Shown here: piece by piece, positions 24,510-30,052 of the stretch | How positions within the stretch are numbered: the first letter of the stretch is position 1 | Layout: every line of letters starts with the position of its first letter | Assembly: GCA_947575935.1 (NCBI GenBank) | Contig: CANPPM010000002.1 | Span: 1 to 30,052, forward strand | Reading direction: 5' to 3' | Origin: an uncultured Butyricicoccus sp. | GTDB taxonomy: Bacteria > Bacillota > Clostridia > Oscillospirales > Butyricicoccaceae | DNA length: 30,052 nucleotides | Translations under genes and position numbers: made by a program | Notes under the pieces: model-generated | Seen by the model: the letters and a program-made list of their open reading frames with translations, nothing else | Told to the model about the DNA's origin: nothing | The model's database searches: none

Positions 24510-25268
24510 ATGCAACTAACGCAGCACCAAAAGACGCAGCAGACAATGTCCGCGCAAATGCTGCAATCCATGAAGATTCTGCAAATGAGCGCACAGGAGC
24601 TGCGGGAATACATAGAAGCGCTGATGCTGGAAAACCCGGTACTGGAAACGATGGAATACGAGACGTCCGAACCATCTGAAACGCCGGAGACACCGCCATT
24701 GTTTGACCAGCTGGAGTGGGCTGCAGCAAACGACCAGCAAAACGCGGAATATTACAGCGGCGACAGCAACAAAGGGGATATCCTGGCAAATATGGGCTGC
24801 TATCTGGACGAAGAGGCGGGCCTGCAGCATGAACTGCTTTCCCAGTTCGAGGGACTGCAGCTTGATCCGGAACTTCTGGAGGTAATCCGGTTCCTGGTCG
24901 GGCGGCTGGATGCAAACGGTTGGCTAGAAGACGATATCGCCGTGCAGGCGGCACAGGCAAGCATCCCAGCGCCCCTGTTCGCCCGTGCGCTGACCGAGCT
25001 GCAGGCCGCAGAACCGGCGGGCGTCGGCGCGCGCGGCCTTTCCGAATGCCTTACGCTGCAAATGCAGCGGCTGGCGGGCGACCACTGGCTGGCAGAACAA
25101 ATTGCAGCGGGCTATCTGCCCAAGTTCGCGCAAGGCAGGCTAGGGCGAATCGCAAAGGAAACAGGCGCCTCAGGCGCCGAAGTAAACGCTGCATGTACCC
25201 TGATCCGCAGGCTTAACCCACACCCAACACTGCCCCAAGGAGGCGTTTGGAAGATGTTAAAACCATAG
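24510..25268 (+). pseudogene. rpoN: RNA polymerase sigma-54 factor, truncated after the core-binding domain
   Basis: Sigma-54 directs transcription from -24/-12 promoters with the help of AAA+ activators. The 252 codons match its N-terminal half: the Gln/Leu-rich region I that contacts activators (residues 1-50, with QQTMSAQMLQSMKILQMS and LMLENPVLE), an acidic linker (50-85), and the core RNA polymerase-binding domain (about 88-248, with LDANGWLEDD, EPAGVGARGLSECL and IRRLNPHP). After LNPHP the frame leaves the family and stops at 25268. The helix-turn-helix and the RpoN box, about 190-220 residues, are missing and not found downstream. The start is intact, with GGAGGAG upstream. It can hardly recognise promoters; whether it is expressed and binds core polymerase is open. 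Confidence 0.88.
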
Positions 25269-25300
25269 AAACGACACACAAACCGTAAAAAACCACCGAC

Positions 25301-25343
25301 AAAAAAACCGGCGTTACGCTGCCCTTCCGGGAGCATAGCGCCA
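25301..25343. terminator. Terminator-like hairpin after the rpoN fragment
   Basis: GGCG...CGCC with an inner CCC-TTCC-GGG hairpin. On the minus strand it is followed by GGTTTTTTTG, like an intrinsic terminator; on the plus strand only TTTCTC follows. No minus-strand gene that it could serve was recognised. Confidence 0.35.
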
Positions 25344-25664
25344 GTTTCTCATTGGATCCCAAGGTCCCCTCCGCACAGCGTCCTGTAAGGCGCCATATCC
25401 TTCTATTCATATTTTCCCACACTATTTCCCTACACAAAAACCATAATTTTGCTTTTATATTTTACTGATACCACAAAGCCGGGAACGGAAAAAACATGGC
25501 GCCTTCCAAAGAGATTTTAATCCAATTAACAATACGTCGCCGGCGGTCAAAAAGCGGTTTTTTATGGTTACAGAAATGCAAAATCATACAAATAACCCTT
25601 TTTCTGCATACCTTCCGTTTAACGACGTTAAGAGAAAAAAACGCTTCCCTTCGCAGGCAATCTA

Positions 25665-25673
25665 TGGTATACT
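25665..25673 (+). promoter_or_regulatory. Orphan extended -10 promoter
   Basis: TGGTATACT is an extended -10 element (TGn followed by TATACT). The -35 position reads TTCCCT and is weak. No intact gene follows; the next start-like site is GTG 25788. Confidence 0.4.
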
Positions 25674-25787
25674 GACTACAAAGCCTGTCGTCCATCATTT
25701 CTGCATGGCGCATACTTCTTGACAGATGGATCGAACGGCTTTTATCGCGCTTATTCAAAAACCATCAGGAAAAGGAGTGACAGAAAC

Positions 25788-25832
25788 GTGACCGGAACGC
25801 AAGCGGCCTCTCGCCGGCTGTCAACTCTATGA
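25788..25832 (+). other. Fourteen-codon open frame with a strong ribosome site
   Basis: AAAGGAGTGA lies 7 bases before GTG 25788, a near-ideal initiation site. The frame codes only for MTGTQAASRRLSTL before TGA. It may be the surviving start of a deleted gene or a leader peptide; no family is recognised. Confidence 0.35.
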
Positions 25833-26176
25833 CAAAAGCCAAAACGCAGTGAATCTGCGTAACCACCGCCAAAACAGGCGCCGCGGAATTCCCCAATGCT
25901 CCTGCATCTGTCCGGCACAATTCCCTATCGGGGCAGCCGCTCCTCTGACAGATCTCACGCAAACCAGCTCTGAAGGGACAAGATTATATTGATAGAATCA
26001 CCGAGAACCGTACCCTTTCACAAAGCGACACGGACGCTGCTGAACAGCGCCGAAACGGGCCCGGCAGGGAAATTCCAGCAATGTGCGCACAAAACGCAGC
26101 GCACGAAACGCTATTTTTAAGCGGAAATGATCTAGATCACAAATATAGTATATTGTATCAATCGGGAGTGAACTAT

Positions 26177-27847
26177 ATGGCACCTTTTGCACACAATGGA
26201 AACGACGGACGGAAGATCAAACGAATTGGCCGCAAGGTTGGAAATTTGGTTGCGGTGATACTGGGCGTTAGCATCACCTCGGTTGTGGTGCTGTGTGTAT
26301 TGATGTTCTACCGGCTTACCATGTCCATGATGCAAAACGAATGTGTAAGCGGCACGAATATGCTGGCCTATGAGTTGGCCGCCTATTCCGGTGAAGAAGA
26401 CAAAACAGGGCTTTTAGATGCGCTAAAACAAGAAATGGGATGTGAGTTTACCATTTTTCATGGGGATGAACGGGCATATACCACCATTCAGCAGAGCGGC
26501 CGCAGAGTTGTGGGTACCCGCCTCTCCAGCGATCTTGCTGAAATTGTCCTCAAACAGGGCAAAAGCTATGTGGGGCAGGCCGCTATTTTGGGGGAGAAAC
26601 ATCTTTGCTCGTATGTCCCTACATACGATGCCAACGGACAAATCGACGGACTGATTTTTGCCGGAATCTCCATGACTTCCGCAGCAAGGCAAATTGGCCT
26701 GACCGTTATCCTGTCCTGTTTAACCGGCATCATCCTGATTTTGATCGGGATTTGGATTGTTGAAATTTATATCAAAAGGACGGTTTCTACCCCTCTATTC
26801 CATCTGACAAAATTGGCTCAGACCCTGGAACAGGGAGAATTGGGGCTGAACCAGCAACAGACTGTGATAGCTGGGATGGATGCCAACGATGAAATCGGAA
26901 TTTTGTCTAAAAGCTTTGACAATACCATCGGCCGCCTCAAAAATTATATCGGAGAAATCTCCAATATGCTGGGGGCCATCTCCAGTGGCGATCTGACGGC
27001 ACAGATCACCCAGGAATATGTCGGAGATTTTGCCGCTATCCGGACATCCTTAAACGATATTCTTCAAAAGCTCAACACCACAATAGGACAGATCGTCTCC
27101 AGCGCGGAGCACGTCTCCGGCGGAGCGGAGCAAATGTCTACCGCCTCCCAAGCGCTCAGCCAAGGTTCTATGGAGCAGACTGGCGCTGTAGAGGAATTAG
27201 AAGAAACTATCCACTCTGTCACAAGCAGCATCAAGCAAACTGCGGAAAATGTCCAGCGCGCTCGGCAGCAGGTCGGCGGGATGGGCAGCCAGCTGACCGA
27301 AGGCAATCAAAAAATGCAGGAAATGATCGCCGCCATGGCAGAGATCACAAACAGTTCTAACGAAATTGAAAAAATCATCAAAACAATTGAAGATATTGCA
27401 TTCCAAACCAATATCCTTGCTCTGAATGCCGCTGTTGAGGCCGCGCGCGCCGGCACAGCGGGCAAAGGCTTCGCTGTAGTTGCCGACGAAGTCCGCAACC
27501 TAGCGGCGAAGAGCGCGGAGGCCTCTCAATCCACCTCTACACTGATCGGGCGTTCGATTGCCGCAGTGAACCAGGGGACCCAAATTGCGGATGCTACTGC
27601 TAAACAACTGGAAAATGTAGTAACAGGCGCGTATGCGATCGTAGAAACCATCAACGGGATTGCCGCCGATGCACAGACCCAAGCGGAAGCAGTGGAGCAC
27701 ATCCAGGATCAGGTTGGTCAAATCACCAGTGTCGTGCAAACCAATTCTTCTACGGCAGAGGAAAGCGCGGCTACCAGCCAAGAGCTCAGCGCTCAGGCCA
27801 ATCTTTTGAAACAGCTGGTTAACACCTTCCGCCTTCGTCAGATGTAA
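26177..27847 (+). CDS. Methyl-accepting chemotaxis protein with a single Cache sensor domain
   Basis: A 556-residue transmembrane chemoreceptor that would pass ligand signals to the CheA/CheW kinase. After a basic N-terminus comes TM1 (about 22-45), an extracytoplasmic single-Cache-like domain (about 46-170, with GKSYVGQAAILGEKHLCSY and YDANGQIDGLIFAGIS), TM2 (about 172-197), HAMP (198-255) and a long coiled-coil signalling domain. The hairpin tip is the conserved stretch from IEDIAFQTNILALNAA to FAVVADEVRNLAAKSAEAS. There is no C-terminal methylase-docking pentapeptide. ATG 26177 was chosen for its GGGAGTG site; an upstream frame of 32 codons is not conserved. No che genes are adjacent, so it is an orphan receptor. 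GC is clearly lower than in the cobalamin operon. Ligand unknown. Confidence 0.92.
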   Translation: MAPFAHNGNDGRKIKRIGRKVGNLVAVILGVSITSVVVLCVLMFYRLTMSMMQNECVSGTNMLAYELAAYSGEEDKTGLLDALKQEMGCEFTIFHGDERAYTTIQQSGRRVVGTRLSSDLAEIVLKQGKSYVGQAAILGEKHLCSYVPTYDANGQIDGLIFAGISMTSAARQIGLTVILSCLTGIILILIGIWIVEIYIKRTVSTPLFHLTKLAQTLEQGELGLNQQQTVIAGMDANDEIGILSKSFDNTIGRLKNYIGEISNMLGAISSGDLTAQITQEYVGDFAAIRTSLNDILQKLNTTIGQIVSSAEHVSGGAEQMSTASQALSQGSMEQTGAVEELEETIHSVTSSIKQTAENVQRARQQVGGMGSQLTEGNQKMQEMIAAMAEITNSSNEIEKIIKTIEDIAFQTNILALNAAVEAARAGTAGKGFAVVADEVRNLAAKSAEASQSTSTLIGRSIAAVNQGTQIADATAKQLENVVTGAYAIVETINGIAADAQTQAEAVEHIQDQVGQITSVVQTNSSTAEESAATSQELSAQANLLKQLVNTFRLRQM

Positions 27848-27869
27848 TCGCAAACAATGCCGCCTGTAT

Positions 27870-27904
27870 CAGCGCTGCGATCCTAAACACGGATCGCTAC
27901 GCTG
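27870..27904 (+). other. Stem-loop in the 3' untranslated region of the chemoreceptor gene
   Basis: CAGCG-CT-GCGATCC pairs with GGATCGC-TA-CGCTG around TAAACAC, a 12-pair stem with a small internal loop. No U tract follows, so it is not the terminator; it may stabilise the mRNA end. Confidence 0.45.
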
Positions 27905-27958
27905 GTATCCCCTTCCGCAGCGTCTTAAACCGGCAATTATCTGATCAAAAAATAATGA

Positions 27959-28004
27959 AATCCCTGACAGAAACTGTACAAAAGTTTTCTGTCAGGGATT
28001 TTTC
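27959..28004 (+). terminator. Intrinsic terminator of the chemoreceptor gene
   Basis: AATCCCTGACAGAAA and TTTCTGTCAGGGATT form a 15-pair perfect stem with loop CTGTACAAAAGT, ending in TTTTT. It is 110 bases after the stop codon and very strong. Confidence 0.92.
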
Positions 28005-28236
28005 CGCCTTCTTTCCGGCGTTCAGCTGGATAATGCTATCCAGCGCCGCTCTCCTCTCCCCTCGTCTATAGAGAAATGGACCGCCTGTGCCCCATATGCA
28101 AAGAGGCCGGAAATCCGTCTGGAAAACGCACTATTTCCACACTCTCAAATCTGCGTTGAAATAAAAAAGAACTACGCATTGAAATGCGGAATGGTATGTG
28201 ATTGAAATACGCAATCTATCTAACAGGAGGTCTTAG
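28005..28236. other. Non-coding stretch with hairpin and repeats
   Basis: No gene is recognised here. A perfect hairpin GCTGGATA-ATGC-TATCCAGC lies at 28025-28044 without a U tract. A 27-codon frame from an ATG near 28075 (MDRLCPICKEAG...) has no good ribosome site and no family. The right half contains the three spaced repeats. Confidence 0.5.
28155..28208 (+). repeat. Three TTGAAAT direct repeats at 23-base spacing
   Basis: GTTGAAAT (28155-28162), ATTGAAAT (28178-28185) and ATTGAAAT (28201-28208) recur exactly every 23 bases. The middle copy sits in the hairpin CGCATT-GA-AATGCG and the third in GATTG...CAATC. They lie just before the acetyltransferase remnant. A regulator-binding array is possible; function unknown. 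Confidence 0.5.
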
Positions 28237-28383
28237 GGAGCATACCGGTTGCTTTCACATTTCTTGTATGAGGCTATATTTGTACCGAACGGCATACCCG
28301 CACCGCCCAAATCCATCATCAGGCAACTTGCATTACAGGTATATATCAAAGATATTGGTTTTGTAGCAGAAGTTAACGTATAG
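28237..28383 (+). pseudogene. Remnant of a GNAT-family N-acetyltransferase
   Basis: The plus-strand frame from 28237 to TAG 28381-28383 reads LLSHFLYEAIFVPNGIPAP, followed by KSIIRQLALQVYIKDIG and then FVAEVNV. This matches the N-terminal part of a common clostridial GNAT group (FLYEAIF-PEG..PP..II, ..L.VYI.DFG...D.CLVAEVDG). Between KDIG and FVAEV about 6-10 residues are missing, the true N-terminus is cut by an in-frame TAG at 28234-28236, and the acetyl-CoA-binding core is absent. AGGAGG at 28225-28230 may be a leftover signal. The fragment is too short to be active. Confidence 0.7.
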
Positions 28384-28450
28384 ATACCAACCGCCGGACA
28401 ACAGTTTTTTTATTTCCCCTCAGGAGCTTTTTATAAAAAATGCTTTTTAA

Positions 28451-29209
28451 TCAAAGCTGCTTCCTGTTAAAAAGTGCAGTTGCAGACCAAAGGCCAATTA
28501 TTGTAAGAACAACAGAAATACTGGCTGGTATCAAGAATTCCGATACGGGAGCAGCGCCGGAGATCAACTCCACATTCTTTGATGTCAAAAGAAACGGATT
28601 GCATTTAGTCAGTGGCTTAACGATCTCCAGCAGGGACATCATTGCTACGATCCCGCCGGTAAAAAGTATCACGGTAAAAGTCTGTTTGAAAATAACACAG
28701 CCAAGGAGCAATATACTCAGGTACAGAAAGCCGATCAGCCACAGACAAAACGCTGCAGTAAAGACATGGGAAAGCATTGTACCCGGCCATAAATAGGCCG
28801 TATAACAGTAGGTCACAAGAAATCCGACCCAATAGCACACGGTCATAAAAATAGCAGCCACCGTATATTTTGCAAAAATAACCGCCGAACGGGGCAGACC
28901 TTTCGTTACCAGCAGTACCAGAGCGCCCTTGGAGTATTCACCAGACATACAACTGCCAAACAGAATAATAAACGCGCTGAACCCAACGCCGGAGATGTTC
29001 TTATAAAACTGCTCCCACGCATCTAGGGCAACGGGGGCCGACCCCATCTGCATATTCGCAGCCACTGCGGAAAGAATTTCCGGCATAAACCTGGCAAGGA
29101 AAGGACTGGCCAGCCCAAAAATCAAAAAGACAGCGAACAGGATCAGAACGCGGTAATTTTTTATGTTCTCTAAAAATTCTTTCTTCAAAAAGGCAACATA
29201 GCCATTCAT
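28451..29209 (-). CDS. ABC-2 type transporter permease
   Basis: A 252-residue integral membrane protein of the ABC-2 family, paired with the ATPase upstream. Hydrophobic segments lie at about residues 20-40 (VLILFAVFLIFGLASPFLA), 75-90, 105-130, 145-170, 172-195 and 225-245. The cytoplasmic N-terminus MNGYVAFLKKEFLENIKNYR is typical of this group, as is MSGEYSKGALVLLVTKGLPRS after the second segment. The start has GGAGGTGAT, partly within the end of the ATPase gene, and overlaps its stop as ATGA. The substrate is unknown; related pairs export peptides, antibiotics or lipids. GC content is lower than in the cobalamin operon. Confidence 0.88.
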   Translation of the reverse strand: MNGYVAFLKKEFLENIKNYRVLILFAVFLIFGLASPFLARFMPEILSAVAANMQMGSAPVALDAWEQFYKNISGVGFSAFIILFGSCMSGEYSKGALVLLVTKGLPRSAVIFAKYTVAAIFMTVCYWVGFLVTYCYTAYLWPGTMLSHVFTAAFCLWLIGFLYLSILLLGCVIFKQTFTVILFTGGIVAMMSLLEIVKPLTKCNPFLLTSKNVELISGAAPVSEFLIPASISVVLTIIGLWSATALFNRKQL

Positions 29210-30052
29210 TTTATCACCTCCAAAAACAGGCTCTCAAGAGATGGCTCCATGATCTCGATCTTGATGGGGCAAAGCGCCGTCTTTGCCAAAACGCTGAATA
29301 CAGTATGCTGAACGTTTTCCATCTCCTGGCTGTGCAATACGATCGCTTTCCCGTTTGTCTCCGCTGTATCCAGCAAAGGCTGCATTGCCTCTTGGCGTCT
29401 GAACGTATGCAAAGCATCATCCGTAGGAAATTCCAAGAGTAACCTTTCGTGTCCATGAAACGCTTTTATTTCTGTAAGCGTTCCTCCGACAGCAATTTTC
29501 CCTTGGTCAAGCAACGCCGCATGGTCACAAATACGCTCCACATCAGACAAAATGTGCGTGGAAAACAAGACCGTTGTTGTGCTGCTGATTTTACGAAGAA
29601 TATCCAGGATTTCTTTTCTGCCCACCGGATCAAGGGCGCTGGTTGGCTCGTCACAAATTAACAGTTTAGGCTGGGTGAGTAACGCTTGTGCGATTCCGAG
29701 CCGCTGTTTCATACCGCGCGAAAAGCCGCCAATCGTTTTTTTACTGTGCTCCAAGCCCACCAGGGAAAGAAGCTCCGCGCCTCTCTGATGCGTTTCCGCC
29801 TTTGGCAGTCCGATGATCTCCCCACATAACGCAAGATATCTGGCCGGGGTCATATAATCATAAAACGCCGGGACATCCGGCAAATACCCGATATACTGAT
29901 TTGTTTTTGTCTGTCCAAAGCGAACAGGCTCATTGCAGACATAAATCTCGCCTTGATCGGGCCGCAGCAAACCGAGTACCATTTTCATTGTCGTGGTTTT
30001 TCCGGCTCCGTTTTGGCCGACGAAACCGAAAACACTTCCCTGTGGTACGGAC
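29206..30052 (-). CDS. ABC transporter ATP-binding protein (N-terminus beyond window)
   Basis: The energy-supplying subunit of the exporter. About 282 codons are visible and the frame is open to the right edge. Walker A FVGQNGAGKTTTMK lies near the edge (about 29985-30020), then the Q-loop region YIGYLPDVPAFYDYMT, signature GFSRGMKQRLGIAQALL, Walker B LLICDEPTSALDP and the H-loop FSTHILSDVERICDHAA. A C-terminal extension of about 90 residues is of the type seen in BcrA/YxlF-like exporters. Only about 20-25 residues should be missing. It is translationally coupled to the permease by an ATGA overlap. Confidence 0.92.
   Translation of the reverse strand, partial: SVPQGSVFGFVGQNGAGKTTTMKMVLGLLRPDQGEIYVCNEPVRFGQTKTNQYIGYLPDVPAFYDYMTPARYLALCGEIIGLPKAETHQRGAELLSLVGLEHSKKTIGGFSRGMKQRLGIAQALLTQPKLLICDEPTSALDPVGRKEILDILRKISSTTTVLFSTHILSDVERICDHAALLDQGKIAVGGTLTEIKAFHGHERLLLEFPTDDALHTFRRQEAMQPLLDTAETNGKAIVLHSQEMENVQHTVFSVLAKTALCPIKIEIMEPSLESLFLEVIK

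Larger units (their letters stand above)
25344..26176. other. Region without a recognisable gene
   Basis: About 830 bases with no convincing coding sequence. It holds a palindrome TTAACG-A-CGTTAA (25619-25631), an extended -10 box, a strong ribosome site with a 14-codon frame, and a perfect palindrome TGATCTAGATCA (26128-26139) just before the chemoreceptor gene. The open frame of the chemoreceptor continues upstream to about 25960 without family similarity. The pattern suggests eroded genes with surviving signals. Confidence 0.5.

Noticed and set aside
25462..25758. A 98-codon minus-strand frame
   Set aside because: It has no clear ribosome site, atypical composition and no family resemblance; it covers the orphan promoter of the other strand.
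25962..26100. Peptide DYIDRITENRTLSQSDTD and a neighbouring frame LLNSAETGP, reminiscent of the N-terminus of radical-SAM proteins such as HydE
   Set aside because: Similarity is weak and needs a frameshift, and no cysteine motif follows. It may be a remnant but cannot be supported from sequence alone.
26128..26139. Palindrome TGATCTAGATCA as a sure operator of the chemoreceptor gene
   Set aside because: A single 12-base palindrome in AT-rich DNA is weak evidence and no clear promoter could be placed around it.
28155..28208. The spaced TTGAAAT copies as a CRISPR array
   Set aside because: The repeats are only 7-8 bases, spacers would be 15 bases, and there are three copies and no cas genes.

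Overview
The window looks like a chromosomal piece of an anaerobic, fairly GC-rich member of the Clostridia, probably of the Oscillospiraceae/Ruminococcaceae type. The reasons are an oxygen-independent (cobalt-early) cobalamin pathway, clostridial-style fusions (CbiE-CbiT, CbiJ-SirC), a pyruvate:ferredoxin oxidoreductase gene, strong GGAGG ribosome sites and consensus sigma-A promoters. The taxon is an inference; there is no rRNA gene to test it.

Positions 1 to about 20,360 hold one very long minus-strand operon for making adenosylcobalamin from glutamyl-tRNA. It is read from a single consensus promoter (20334-20362) through a cobalamin riboswitch (20100-20270) and a leader terminator (19975-20017). 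The order is cbiD, cbiL, cbiF, cbiG, hemA, cbiH, cbiJ-sirC fusion, hemC, cobA, hemL, cbiE-cbiT fusion, cbiA, cobT, cobU, cobS, a short CobU-like gene, cbiB, cobD, cbiP, cbiC and cbiK. HemA and HemL make 5-aminolevulinate, HemC makes hydroxymethylbilane, and CobA plus the SirC domain make precorrin-2 and sirohydrochlorin. CbiK inserts cobalt, the Cbi enzymes contract, methylate and amidate the ring, and CbiB/CobD/CobU/CobS/CobT attach the lower loop. HemB, HemD, a corrinoid adenosyltransferase and a cobalt transporter are not in the window. Many gene junctions are ATGA overlaps, so translation is probably coupled. The last gene, cbiK, carries a frameshift.

Positions 20,459 to 25,270 hold an intact GntR/FCD regulator with its own promoter, divergent from nifJ, which is a multiply broken pseudogene. 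After a clear terminator comes an rpoN (sigma-54) gene cut off after its core-binding part. Positions 25,270 to 26,176 have no recognisable gene but keep an orphan promoter and ribosome site. This stretch reads as a gene graveyard.

Positions 26,177 to 30,052 are visibly lower in GC. They hold an intact membrane chemoreceptor with a terminator, a non-coding stretch with three evenly spaced short repeats, a 49-codon remnant of a GNAT acetyltransferase, and a minus-strand ABC exporter pair (permease plus ATPase) whose ATPase runs off the right edge.

I did not find a clearly new defence or mobile system. The most unusual items are the switch architecture of the leader, the mini CobU-like protein with an altered P-loop, the frameshifted chelatase at the end of an otherwise intact pathway, and the clustered gene decay.
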